A program made the translations under genes and the position numbers. Below the pieces are notes generated by a model. The model was given only the letters and a program-made list of their open reading frames with translations, searched no databases and was not told the origin of the DNA. A stretch of 38,920 nt of DNA, from positions 1 to 38,920 of the forward strand of contig CAZSDJ010000013.1 of the NCBI GenBank assembly GCA_964605645.1, given 5' to 3'. Numbering within the stretch: position 1 is the first letter of the stretch; each line of letters begins with the position of its first letter. Below are positions 31,414 to 38,920 of the stretch, in pieces. The DNA comes from PXAH01 sp964605645 (GTDB taxonomy: Bacteria > Omnitrophota > Gorgyraeia > Duberdicusellales > 4484-171).

Positions 31414-32685
31414 ATGGCAAAAGATATAAAAGAAATTAAAGTAGAAACAAAAAAAATTGTTCAAGAACGGGTAATGGAGGCAACTAAAAAAGATCTGATC
31501 AGTTCTTCTGATCGGAATTTTAGAAAAGATGTAGCTGCTTATGCTGATGCGACCTTATCTAAATTATTGAAAAAGAATAAACTTGATTTATCTAGCGAAT
31601 TAAAAAAAGAAATCATTGATCAACTAGTTTCGGAATTATGCGGATACGGTTCGTTAGAGCAAGTATTAGAAGATCCGTATATTACAGATATTATGGTCAA
31701 CAGCCCCTCCCAAGTTTTTATTGAAAAAGAAGGAAGAGCGGAAAGATTAGAAATAAATTTTAAAAGTGAGGCAGAAATCAAAACAATTATCGAAAGGATG
31801 ATGATTAGTTCTAGCAAGAGAATTAATCAGGCATCGCCTTTTGTTGATTTTAGGCTTTCTGATGGCTCACGAGTTACTGCGGTGATCCCGCCGATTTCAA
31901 AGAGCCCGGCTTTATGTATCAGAAAATTTTCAAAACAAAGATTTGAAGTTAAGGATTTATTAGCTTTCGGAACTTTAGACCAGAAAGTTCTTGATTTTTT
32001 AAAAGCTTGCATAAAGTCAAAGATTAATATTTTAATTACCGGTTCAACCGGTGCTGGTAAAACCACGCTTTTAACTGTGCTGGCTAATTTAATTGATCCG
32101 AAGGAAAGAATTGTTGTCCTTGAGGATACAGAAGAGCTTTCAATTTCAGAGTCGAGACATTTTTTAAAGCTTCTTACTCGTCCTCCCAGCATTGAAGAAA
32201 AAGGGGAAATTGGCCTGGATAATCTTGTAAGGTTATCTTTACATTTGCGGCCAGACAGAATTATTATTGGTGAAGTTAGAGGGGAAGAAGCATTTTATTT
32301 TCTACAAGCAATCAATACCGGCCATGAAGGCTCTATGTGTACTCTCCATGCTGAGCATACTGTTGGGGCCCTAAACCGTCTGGAAACTTTAGGGCTTATG
32401 GCTAAGTCAAATATGCAGTTAGAAGCTTCGAAAAGACTGGTGGGGATGGGAATTAATTTAGCTATTCATTTAAAAAGAACGTCAGCTGGGAAAAGAGTGA
32501 TCAACCAAATTTCTGAAGTTGATTACAAAGAAGGCGAAAGTATAGCAAAGAATATATTTTTATATAAAGAAAAATTTAAGACTGGCCAGGAAAAAGATTA
32601 TTTTGAATTTACTGGTAACACCCCTAGTTTTATTGATAAATTAGAAGCCCGTTCCGGGTATAGTAAAGATAATCTAACTAAATAA
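31414..32685 (+). CDS. CpaF/TadA-type secretion ATPase
   Basis: The 423-residue ATPase belongs to the VirB11/CpaF branch of type II/IV secretion and pilus motors. The N-terminal domain has GYGSLEQVLEDPYITDIMVN near residues 78-97. Walker A GSTGAGKTTLL is near 210, and a Walker B-like segment (RPDRIIIGEVRGEEAF) and the His box (TGHEGSMCTLHAEH) follow. No pilin, CpaB/C or TadB genes are in the window, so it may serve a remote pilus locus, or gate another process. It ends 13 bp before tRNA-Ser(GGA). Confidence 0.9.
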   Translation: MAKDIKEIKVETKKIVQERVMEATKKDLISSSDRNFRKDVAAYADATLSKLLKKNKLDLSSELKKEIIDQLVSELCGYGSLEQVLEDPYITDIMVNSPSQVFIEKEGRAERLEINFKSEAEIKTIIERMMISSSKRINQASPFVDFRLSDGSRVTAVIPPISKSPALCIRKFSKQRFEVKDLLAFGTLDQKVLDFLKACIKSKINILITGSTGAGKTTLLTVLANLIDPKERIVVLEDTEELSISESRHFLKLLTRPPSIEEKGEIGLDNLVRLSLHLRPDRIIIGEVRGEEAFYFLQAINTGHEGSMCTLHAEHTVGALNRLETLGLMAKSNMQLEASKRLVGMGINLAIHLKRTSAGKRVINQISEVDYKEGESIAKNIFLYKEKFKTGQEKDYFEFTGNTPSFIDKLEARSGYSKDNLTK

Positions 32686-32698
32686 AATTATATTTTTC

Positions 32699-32786
32699 GG
32701 AGAGGTCGCATAGCCTGGTCGAGTGCGCGTGTTTGGAGTACACGTGATCCTTTTTGGATCCGGGAGTTCGAATCTCCCCCTCTCCG
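32699..32786 (+). tRNA. tRNA-Ser (anticodon GGA)
   Basis: Acceptor arms GGAGAGG and CCTCTCC pair fully. The anticodon loop is TTGGAGT between CGTGT and ACACG, giving GGA. The long variable arm (TGATCCTTTTTGGATC) is the class II mark of serine tRNAs. The T arm is GGGAGTTCGAATCTCCC. CCA is not encoded; the discriminator G is the last base. Confidence 0.95.
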
Positions 32787-32874
32787 TTAAAAATTGGACA
32801 AAATTTTTAACGGAGAAGTCTCACCCGCCTTACCAAAATTATACATAATTTTGGTGGGCGAGGTGGACTCTCCG
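32782..32874. repeat. Double-hairpin repeat abutting tRNA-Ser(GGA)
   Basis: First stem: CTCCGTTAAAAATT (32782-32795) and AATTTTTAACGGAG (32802-32815), perfect over 14 bp with the left arm inside the tRNA 3' end. Second: CGGAGAAGTCTCACCCGCC ... CCAAAATTAT (32811-32842) against ATAATTTTGG ... ACTCTCCG (to 32874), imperfect over about 30 bp. The second palindrome looks like a mobile palindromic repeat placed at the tRNA end. Confidence 0.8.
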
Positions 32875-32947
32875 TAATTTTATCTAATTTATTAAAATTG
32901 TAAGTTTTCGCCAAGAAATATCCATTTATTGCTAAATAATTAAGACT

Positions 32948-34507
32948 ATGTTAAAATCAAAGACTATGGAAAAGCTGCTTTATTGTAAAGGTAGTTCTGA
33001 AAAAAGAAAGGCTAAACTTCCTTTTTCCCACATTTCTACAACGAGTATTCAAAAAGCTCGTAGTCCAAATTATCCTTTAGTTGTAGTTGACTATAATTTT
33101 ATAAAACGCAGAAAAAATACGGATTTATCTTTCATTAAAGATAAAGTTTGCCTTTTGTGTTTTAATAATGGAAAAGAAGTCAAATTCTCAGAAATCAAAG
33201 AACTAGGTTTTTTTGGTTATTTTTTAAAAACTGACAAGAAAGCTTTAATATCTTTTAAAATTAAGAAAGCGAAGGATTTTTTAAAACTAAAAAAAGAAAA
33301 AAAACAATTAGAAAATAAAATTATAAACGAAAAAAATAATTTAGAAAAATTAGCTTTAATTGATTCACTTACCGGTTGCCATAATTGGAGGTTTTTTCTA
33401 GAGGAGGCAAAGAGGCAACTGGTTAGATCAAAAAGATATAAAGAAAAAGTTTCTTTTATCGGGATTGATATCGATCATTTTCGTCAAATTAATGAAATTT
33501 ATGGGATAAAGATTGCCGATAAGGTAATAAAAGATATTGTAAAATTATTAGAGAAACGATTACGAAAGGAAGATATCTTGAGCCGCTGGCGAGAAGATGA
33601 ATTTTTTATTATTGCTCCTTATCTGGATAAAAAAAATTTACTGCAAATTGCTTATCGCCTCAAAGAAGCAATTGCCAAATATATATTTCGTTATAATGAT
33701 ATTAACTTAAGAATAAAAGCAAGTGTAGGGGCAGTAAGTTTTCCTGAAGATAGCATTTTCAACCCTAAGGATGTAACGGTGGCTTTGGACCGGGCAATCG
33801 CACAAGCAAAAAGAAAAGGCGGCAATTCAGTAATTATATCATCCCGTTATCAAATGAAACCAGTTATCAAAAAAGAGAATAAAGCAACTATTGAAGAAAT
33901 GCAGGATAAGGTTGAGAAATTAAGTATTCTCTTGAATAAAGATATTTTAGATGTAATTTATGGTTTTGCGCGGGCGATTGAGGCAAAAGATGCCTACACC
34001 GGGTCTCATGTTGAATATACTGCAGCTATTGCAAAACGGATTGCAGTTAAGTTAAAATTGTCGAAGAATGAAATTGAAGACATTGAGCACGCTGCCGTAT
34101 TACATGATTTAGGTAAAGTTGGGATAGACGGGGCAATTTTGTCTAAAAAGGCGGCTTTAACTCCGAAAGAAAGAAAAACAATCCAAACTCATCCGGCAAT
34201 TGCATCTGAAATATTAAAAGATATCCACGGTTTGCGGGGGGCTGTACCGGGTGTATTGTATCACCATGAATATTTTGATGGTTCTGGTTATCCTTTAGGC
34301 TTAAAAGGAGATGAAATCCCTTTGGCGGCGCGGATTGTGGCAGTTGCTGATGTTTTTCAAGCTTTAGTTTCTGACCGCCCATATCGCAAAGCTTATCCGA
34401 AAAAGAAAGCAATTGAAATTATCAAAGAAGAGTCAGGTACTCATTTTGATCCTAAAATAGTCAAAATATTCTTAAAAATTATCAAAGAAATTAATGGAAA
34501 CAGATAA
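32948..34507 (+). CDS. Degenerate GGDEF domain plus HD-GYP phosphodiesterase
   Basis: The 519-residue signalling protein begins with a domain of ~120 residues whose layout recalls a receiver (KDKVCLLCFNNGKEVKF), then a coiled linker and a GGDEF domain from about 138 (DSLTGCHNWRFFLEEAKRQL). Its active-site signature is REDEF (near 216), not GGDEF, so cyclase activity is doubtful. The HD-GYP domain carries HDLGK near 386 and HHEYFDGSGYP near 438, and should break down cyclic di-GMP; the degenerate GGDEF may sense GTP. It overlaps tadA by 14 bp. Confidence 0.88.
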   Translation: MLKSKTMEKLLYCKGSSEKRKAKLPFSHISTTSIQKARSPNYPLVVVDYNFIKRRKNTDLSFIKDKVCLLCFNNGKEVKFSEIKELGFFGYFLKTDKKALISFKIKKAKDFLKLKKEKKQLENKIINEKNNLEKLALIDSLTGCHNWRFFLEEAKRQLVRSKRYKEKVSFIGIDIDHFRQINEIYGIKIADKVIKDIVKLLEKRLRKEDILSRWREDEFFIIAPYLDKKNLLQIAYRLKEAIAKYIFRYNDINLRIKASVGAVSFPEDSIFNPKDVTVALDRAIAQAKRKGGNSVIISSRYQMKPVIKKENKATIEEMQDKVEKLSILLNKDILDVIYGFARAIEAKDAYTGSHVEYTAAIAKRIAVKLKLSKNEIEDIEHAAVLHDLGKVGIDGAILSKKAALTPKERKTIQTHPAIASEILKDIHGLRGAVPGVLYHHEYFDGSGYPLGLKGDEIPLAARIVAVADVFQALVSDRPYRKAYPKKKAIEIIKEESGTHFDPKIVKIFLKIIKEINGNR

Positions 34508-34958
34508 ATTGTATATGCAGCAAGCCTTAAAGCAAACTGAATATGCAAAAAGAGAAGATGAAGTTCCGGTGGGAGCTGTTATAGTTTATAAAGGAAAAAT
34601 TATTGCCAAAAGCTATAATCAAGTTGAAAAGTTGAAAGATCCTACGGCCCACGCCGAAATGTTAGCTATTACTCAGGCAGCTAATTACCTACAATGTAAA
34701 TGGTTAACAGGTTGTAGTTTGTATGTTACGATTGAACCGTGTGCAATGTGTGCCGGGGCGCTGGTGCTAGCGAGAATAAAAGAAGTAATTTTTGGGGCAA
34801 ATGATCCTAAAACAGGAGCATTCGGTTCGAAAACAGATATTAATAGATTCGGCCTGAATCATAAAATAAAAGTAAAGCAAGGGATATTGGGTAAAGAATC
34901 TGCTTTAATCTTACAAGATTTTTTTAAAAGGAAAAGAAAAAGTTATTTGCTAAAATAG
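34494..34958 (+). CDS. tadA: tRNA-specific adenosine deaminase TadA
   Basis: The 154-residue enzyme makes inosine at the wobble position of tRNA-Arg. The zinc site is HAE at residue 53 and PCAMC with C83 and C86, and the family's ALVLARIKEVIFGANDPKTGA follows. The start at 34494 overlaps the HD-GYP gene by 14 bp. It lies directly upstream of tRNA-Ser(GCU), a common arrangement. Length and motifs are complete. Confidence 0.93.
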   Translation: METDKLYMQQALKQTEYAKREDEVPVGAVIVYKGKIIAKSYNQVEKLKDPTAHAEMLAITQAANYLQCKWLTGCSLYVTIEPCAMCAGALVLARIKEVIFGANDPKTGAFGSKTDINRFGLNHKIKVKQGILGKESALILQDFFKRKRKSYLLK

Positions 34959-35027
34959 GTTTAATTTTAAGAAAAAATTGACCAACCAGCTTTAATATAG
35001 TATTATAGTTTTTCTATTAAAATTATT

Positions 35028-35118
35028 GGAGAGGTGCCTGAGTGGTTGAAAGGAGCTCCCTGCTAAGGAGTTGATCCTATTGCTGGATCCCAGGGTTCGA
35101 ATCCCTGCCTCTCCGCCA
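35028..35118 (+). tRNA. tRNA-Ser (anticodon GCU)
   Basis: Acceptor GGAGAGG pairs with CCTCTCC, then discriminator G and an encoded CCA. The anticodon loop CTGCTAA sits between CTCC and GGAG, giving GCU. The long variable arm (GTTGATCCTATTGCTGGATC) is typical of tRNA-Ser. Confidence 0.95.
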
Positions 35119-35150
35119 TTGCAACCAATTCGCACCCTTGTGCCTCTTGT

Positions 35151-35668
35151 CTAAGAGCGCAAGGGTTTGAATTTTTGTGCAAGCACTTTTTTTAATGCTT
35201 GGGCAGAGGAGACGGTGTTTTTATCCAGAGTTTCACGCAGGTGCTTTAGCCTATAGTTTATCCATTCTTTGGGAGGTGTTTTAAAGCTGTTTTCTTTCTG
35301 GAATTCCAAAGAACCAACCTCTTGTTTTAACTCCTCGTTTTTTTTCTCTGCCTCTGTTAAGGCATCAGATACAGCCTTTGAAAGATTACCCATTTTGATA
35401 AAATTGAGGTAATTTTGTATTTCCCGTTGAATTTTTTCATATTGAGCTTTCTTTTTCTTTATTAATTCCGGGACCTGATTTAGGCCTTGAGCCGATACTT
35501 TTTCGACCCTTTTATAAATATATTCTAGATTTTCAGCAGTCAATATCTTTTCTTGAAGTTCGGTAATGATTATTTCCTCAATTCTTTTGCGGGAAATTCT
35601 AAGAGTGTTATCGCAGGTTTTTCGCTTTGGTTTTCAGAAGAGTAGCGGGCATAAATTGCTGCCTTCAT
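35151..35668 (-). pseudogene. Large serine recombinase remnant with internal deletion
   Basis: Read from 35668 it begins like an intact recombinase (MKAAIYARYSSENQSEK) and then jumps, in another frame, to the family's C-terminal part: CDNTLRISRKRIEEIIITEL, followed by the coiled coil (LTAENLEYIYKRVEKVSAQG) and IQNYLNFIKMGNLSKAVSDA and LKHLRETLDKN. More than 1 kb between the catalytic start and the zinc-ribbon end has been lost. It starts on the stop of the 57-residue gene (ATGA). This is the second serine recombinase of the window, next to tRNA-Ser(GCU). Confidence 0.85.
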
Positions 35669-35838
35669 TCAGAGCCTCCTTGTTTGGTAAAAGTTTCCGG
35701 ATTTTCTTTCGCGGTTTGAATATACTCATTAGCAATTATTGTTGAGATAACATCTAGAAGATGCTGAATAGATAGGGAGTCTTTCCAGCTCAATACAAAC
35801 TTTTTCTGTTTAATTTCTTTTAATTGCAGCCGGGTCAT
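35665..35838 (-). CDS. Small protein before the recombinase remnant
   Basis: The 57-residue product begins at ATG 35838, which has AAGGAAA in front; the frame also opens at 35880 but without a ribosome site. It reads MTRLQLKEIKQKKFVLSWKD and continues as a helix (SIQHLLDVISTIIANEYIQT). Its stop overlaps the start of the recombinase remnant. The arrangement copies that of the 36-residue gene before the intact recombinase at 26277. Function unknown; an accessory of integration is an inference. Confidence 0.55.
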   Translation of the reverse strand: MTRLQLKEIKQKKFVLSWKDSLSIQHLLDVISTIIANEYIQTAKENPETFTKQGGSE

Positions 35839-35917
35839 AATTTCCTTGATTTTAACCCTAAAAAGGTATATATTAGACATCGCAAGGTGATTTTTACTCT
35901 ATATTTCATATGACTAA

Positions 35918-35946
35918 ATTATACCTTGAAAGGTATATTATGTCAA
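35918..35946 (-). promoter_or_regulatory. Promoter with palindromic operator for the decayed recombinase module
   Basis: On the minus strand TTGACA (35946-35941), 17 bp and TATAAT (35923-35918) form a consensus promoter. The palindrome TATACCTTGAAAGGTATA (35920-35937) lies between and over its boxes, and a further half-site AAGGTATA is at 35863-35870 in the leader. A dimeric repressor would block transcription here; the XRE protein at 36925 is one candidate. Confidence 0.8.
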
Positions 35947-35988
35947 GTGGGTTTTTGGTTTTAAAACTGTCAGTTATTTAATGTAGGA

Positions 35989-36771
35989 ATGGCAAAAAAG
36001 TCTAAAAGAAAAAACACTTATTATTTTGTTGATGAAGCCGGTGATCCTTCTTTTTACAACAAAAAAGGACAATTTATTGTTGGAGAAGAGGGTTGTTCAA
36101 AACTGCTAATGTTGGGTTTTATCGAGACAGAGAACCCTTATGTGATTCGAAAGGAGTTAGAAAAAGTTAGGGATGAAATAAAAAATGAGTCCTACTTAAA
36201 AGATATTCCTTCCTTAAAAAAATCATTAAAACATTTTCATGCCACAGACGATTGTCCGGAAGTAAGGCAGAAAGTTTATAAGTGTTTAAGTACCTTAAAT
36301 TTTAAATCACAATTTGTTATAGCTCGCAAGATCAAAGATGTTTTTAAAAAGTATGGCTGCAATGAGAATAGATTTTATGATAAACTTATTTCGCATTTGT
36401 TTAAGAATATCCTGCATCGGGCTGAAAAAAATTTTATTTATTTCTCGAAAAGAGGGTCAAGAAATCGACAGGAGCCGCTAGAAGAAGCTATTGAGCATGC
36501 TAAAAGGTTATTTGAGAAAAAGTTTTTTATTAAGGTGGGTTCCCAGGTTTTTATTCAATCTCAGGTATCTACCGGTGAACCTTGTTTACAGGTAATAGAT
36601 TATATGAATTGGGCGATATATAGAGTGTTTATAAAAAAAGAGATGAGGTATTATAACTTTATCAAAGATAAGGTTAGTTTTGTTTGGGATATTTACGATA
36701 CGGCCAGATATCCTCGGAATTTTTATAGCAGAAACAACGAGCTAGATTGTAAAAAAATAAGCCTTCTATAG
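35989..36771 (+). CDS. DUF3800-domain protein
   Basis: The 260-residue protein fits DUF3800, an RNase H-like family: FVDEAGDPSF near residues 13-22 supplies the acidic start (DEaGD), and QVIDYMNWAIYRVF near 205-218 carries the conserved D near the end. Members occur in phages and islands and are suspected of acting on nucleic acid. The stop codon falls inside the first helix of the structured-RNA candidate at 36763-36820. The gene diverges from the promoter of the decayed recombinase module, so it is probably cargo of that element. Confidence 0.78.
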   Translation: MAKKSKRKNTYYFVDEAGDPSFYNKKGQFIVGEEGCSKLLMLGFIETENPYVIRKELEKVRDEIKNESYLKDIPSLKKSLKHFHATDDCPEVRQKVYKCLSTLNFKSQFVIARKIKDVFKKYGCNENRFYDKLISHLFKNILHRAEKNFIYFSKRGSRNRQEPLEEAIEHAKRLFEKKFFIKVGSQVFIQSQVSTGEPCLQVIDYMNWAIYRVFIKKEMRYYNFIKDKVSFVWDIYDTARYPRNFYSRNNELDCKKISLL

Positions 36772-36820
36772 CTAGGTGGTTACCCACACACGGCACGACG
36801 CCGACTTTCGCTATTAGAAG
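36763..36820 (+). ncRNA. Structured RNA candidate on the DUF3800 stop codon
   Basis: CTTCTATAGC (36763-36772) pairs with GCTATTAGAAG (36810-36820, one bulged base) and encloses two hairpins: GTGG/CCAC (36776-36779/36784-36787, loop TTAC) and CGGC/GCCG (36791-36794/36800-36803, loop ACGAC), followed by unpaired ACTTTC. The outer helix includes the stop TAG of the DUF3800 gene. Several structured RNA motifs named after DUF3800 genes have been described by comparative genomics; I cannot tell which, if any, this is. Confidence 0.6.
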
Positions 36821-36924
36821 ACTTAATACTAAGATAACCTAAAATTTACGATATGTCAAGATATTCCAAAAAAAAAATTTTAAAATATTATCTTAACTAA
36901 CCGGAATTCTATTTTGGAGGTACA

Positions 36925-37134
36925 ATGAACCCGAAAAAATTAGGTAAAAAAATCAAGTTAGCCCGCGTTGAGCTGGATATGAACCAGACAGATCTTGCCA
37001 AAAAAATTAAGGCAAAGCAAAAGAGCATTTCAAGGTATGAAAACGGTATCTCGATGCCTTCAGTTGAAACCCTCGTCAAAATCGCAAAAGCGCTAAAGAA
37101 GCCGATTGGTTATTTTGTGGAGGAGAAGATTTAA
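36925..37134 (+). CDS. XRE-family regulator
   Basis: This 69-residue Cro/CI-type protein starts at an ATG with TTGGAGG in front. The helix-turn-helix is MNQTDLAKKIKAKQKSISRY, followed by ENGISMPSVETLVKIAKAL and a short tail (IGYFVEEKI). It is a typical immunity or repressor protein of mobile elements and may bind the AAGGTATA palindrome at 35920-35937. It ends 25 bp before the next gene. Confidence 0.8.
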   Translation: MNPKKLGKKIKLARVELDMNQTDLAKKIKAKQKSISRYENGISMPSVETLVKIAKALKKPIGYFVEEKI

Positions 37135-37198
37135 GGGTGAATAAAAGAGTATTCAATTGATGAAACCAAAAGCTAAAACGAAAAATTATTTAGATGAT

Positions 37199-37298
37199 NN
37201 NNNNNNNNNNNNNNNNNNNNNNNNNNNNNNNNNNNNNNNNNNNNNNNNNNNNNNNNNNNNNNNNNNNNNNNNNNNNNNNNNNNNNNNNNNNNNNNNNN
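37199..37298. other. Scaffold gap (100 N) with duplicated 55-bp flanks
   Basis: Exactly 100 N. The 55 bp before it (37144-37198) are identical to the 55 bp after it (37299-37353), which is the pattern of two contigs that overlap by one k-mer but were joined with a default gap. The true sequence here probably has one copy of the 55 bp and no gap. Confidence 0.9.
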
Positions 37299-37314
37299 AA
37301 AGAGTATTCAATTG

Positions 37315-38556
37315 ATGAAACCAAAAGCTAAAACGAAAAATTATTTAGATGATTTAATTTATCCGGAAATCCGGAGTTTTTGGGAACTTTCATGTTCTTT
37401 TGCTAAACAAAATAAGATTTCTCTGAAAGATTGGGAGTTTATTGCCGATACCGGCACTTTTAACAGGGCCTTCCGGCGTTGGTATCAAACCAACTGGCTG
37501 CAGAAAGATTGGTGTTCTGCCTTCAAAGGCACTACGCCAAAACAATCCGTAGAACAAAGAATTGCTAAAATATCTCCTTCTGTCGTCAAATCTCATTATG
37601 TTTCTTGTTATGTTAACGAAGAAAGCATAATTGAAGAAAGTAAACTTGCATTGGGTATCTACCGTTTTACCTATTCGCTGCATACTGCCAACCAAGAGAT
37701 TGACTACTTGCCTTTAATGACCGCCTTTGAGGAGTTAAAAAAAGTTTTTACTAAAGGAGCCTCAATTAGTTCTACCGGTTATTTAAACAAAATTTACACC
37801 GATCATTGGCCCAGATATTTTTTCCAGGATAGAGATTTCCTTTTTTGGGCTACTTGTATTCTTCAAAAAAATAAATTATTGGATTTTGTGCCTTCGTCCC
37901 GGCCTAAACGAGGCAAGGCTGTGTTAAATTCCCGCGGTAAAGCCTATTTTTCCCTGGAAGGCAAGAGCCAACTACCTTCATTTGTAAAATATGCCGTTTT
38001 TGAGGCAGTTGCCAGAATTATTGATGAATTGCTTAATGAAATTGGGATAACAGAAGACGAAGAAATACCGTTAGATAAAATTAAAAAACTTTCGGAACAA
38101 TTTGTAGGTATGTTTCGGGAGGCGATTTTTTCGGCTGAATGGATAGATACCGATAAATTTTTATTGGGATGTTGGGATTTGGTTCAAACCTTATTTCCGG
38201 ATAAGCTTTTAGAGAGTAGAGAGGTCAGCCAACTATCGGAAAAGGAAGATTACCTTTTAAAAAAAGATCCTTTCAAGACAGTAACCACTAAATATGCTTT
38301 CCAACAATTTGTTTTTGCCTTTGATTATTACTTTTTGTTTCCTTTCAATTGGTATTTCGGCCTTGTCGAATGTGTCTGGACAGCTCACGATGAGTTTGCC
38401 GCGGATTTGTTCACCTATTTATCTTTAGCTAAACGCCTTTCGTCAAAACCTGTTTTTTATAGCCAGGAGCGAAGAGAGTTTGATGCTTTTTGCAACATCT
38501 TTTTTCGTCCTTGTACTTCTTTTAAATTTATCGACGGCCTTTCCGAATTATTTTAA
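37315..38556 (+). CDS. Unrecognised protein, 413 residues
   Basis: The start ATG 37315 is used because the TTG at 37312 has no clear ribosome site and no better signal is nearby; the same start also occurs at 37160 before the gap. The protein is mostly helical, rich in aromatic residues (YYFLFPFNWYFGLVECVW near residues 338-355), and has no signal peptide or membrane helix of certainty. I do not recognise a family or catalytic motif. Codon use is like the host genes rather than the AT-rich cargo. It would follow the XRE gene after 25 bp once the gap is closed. Confidence 0.65.
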   Translation: MKPKAKTKNYLDDLIYPEIRSFWELSCSFAKQNKISLKDWEFIADTGTFNRAFRRWYQTNWLQKDWCSAFKGTTPKQSVEQRIAKISPSVVKSHYVSCYVNEESIIEESKLALGIYRFTYSLHTANQEIDYLPLMTAFEELKKVFTKGASISSTGYLNKIYTDHWPRYFFQDRDFLFWATCILQKNKLLDFVPSSRPKRGKAVLNSRGKAYFSLEGKSQLPSFVKYAVFEAVARIIDELLNEIGITEDEEIPLDKIKKLSEQFVGMFREAIFSAEWIDTDKFLLGCWDLVQTLFPDKLLESREVSQLSEKEDYLLKKDPFKTVTTKYAFQQFVFAFDYYFLFPFNWYFGLVECVWTAHDEFAADLFTYLSLAKRLSSKPVFYSQERREFDAFCNIFFRPCTSFKFIDGLSELF

Positions 38557-38920
38557 CCATTTCCACTCCAAAATATAAACCAATGATTAAAGAAGCCCGA
38601 ATTGGTTTAAGAGAGTAAAAAGGGTCACACCTAATTATTTTTTAGCGTTCAACCAACACCATTAGATTTTTCAGATAGTAAGGTGAATGCTTATAAGATG
38701 TTGCCAATGACGGAGGATTAAATAACGTAGTTTATTGTTGATGGCTGAGAACAAAGAAAGCAGGGACAGCGACCTTTTTGCTGAAAATTAAGTACCATAT
38801 TATCAATTTTGTAAATATAATTTTGTCAAATTGTTGAAAGGGCTTATCGATAATTTCTATCAAAATAAACTATATATTCGAAGGTTGTAAATATTGATGA
38901 AATTGAAAAGCTAAACATAA
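38557..38920. other. Gene-free end of the window
   Basis: I see no gene. AAGGGTCACACC (about 38619) and AGGGACAGCGACC (about 38762) resemble parts of dispersed repeat families with GGGAC- or GGTC-type ends. The final 100 bp are AT-rich without a clear promoter. A following gene may start beyond the end. Confidence 0.4.

Noticed and set aside
32948..34507. Active diguanylate cyclase
   Set aside because: The signature is REDEF in place of GGDEF, so only the HD-GYP half is likely to be catalytic.
37144..37353. 55-bp direct repeat as insertion-element target duplication
   Set aside because: Its exact match at both contig ends of a 100-N gap fits an assembly overlap.

Overview
The window looks like a chromosomal piece from an uncultivated, AT-rich, Gram-negative-type bacterium. 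My best guess is Candidatus Omnitrophota (OP3) or a related candidate phylum, with moderate confidence. The signs are a SpoVG-family protein beside dprA, an outer-membrane beta-barrel protein, a very large GH94-like phosphorylase, an ECF sigma/anti-sigma pair, a stand-alone CpaF-type ATPase, and many small palindromic or TTCGAATTTCG-type repeats. One run of 100 N marks a scaffold join.

Layout. 1-5.5 kb: a small membrane protein, a 1,076-residue GH94-like enzyme with two palindromic repeats inserted in frame, and a porin. 5.5-6.9 kb: a MntA/HepT toxin-antitoxin pair, with HepT internally shortened, between two identical 44-bp palindromes. 6.7-10.1 kb: spoVG and dprA, a tandem ORF6N duplication carrying a vestigial second comM start, then comM. 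10.1-27.9 kb: a 17.8-kb integrative element that splits comM exactly at its conserved NPCPCG motif and leaves a 20-bp direct repeat at the two ends. 27.9-32.7 kb: the rest of comM, yraN, an anti-sigma/ECF sigma pair on the minus strand, a DUF4870-like protein, a LOG-family hydrolase, a zinc-ribbon protein and a CpaF-like ATPase. 32.7-35.1 kb: tRNA-Ser(GGA), a degenerate GGDEF plus HD-GYP protein, tadA and tRNA-Ser(GCU). 35.1-37.1 kb: the remains of a second serine-recombinase element with a DUF3800 gene, a compact RNA-like fold directly after it, and an XRE regulator. The last gene, after the N gap, is unrecognised.

The comM element. Its right end holds a four-gene overlapping operon (XRE regulator, small serine resolvase, 36-residue protein, large serine recombinase) that stops 25 bp before the right attachment site. 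Its left end has a primase-C-terminal-like protein, an excisionase-like protein and a DUF5681 protein. The cargo is a type I restriction-modification operon (hsdM-hsdS-hsdR plus a 55-residue zinc ribbon) and several exported, membrane or unknown proteins, some joined by a repeated gene-tail/spacer sequence. I see no capsid, relaxase or type IV secretion genes. Precise excision would restore a 514-codon comM, so the element probably acts as an off-switch for the ComM step of natural transformation.

The strongest new links are three. An identical ECF-like promoter (TGAAAG, 17 bp, CGTCTATAAGT) lies before spoVG-dprA and before the anti-sigma gene, which suggests that the ECF sigma factor controls the DNA-processing locus. 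The comM-splitting element could switch that same locus. The DUF3800 gene has a structured-RNA candidate starting on its stop codon.
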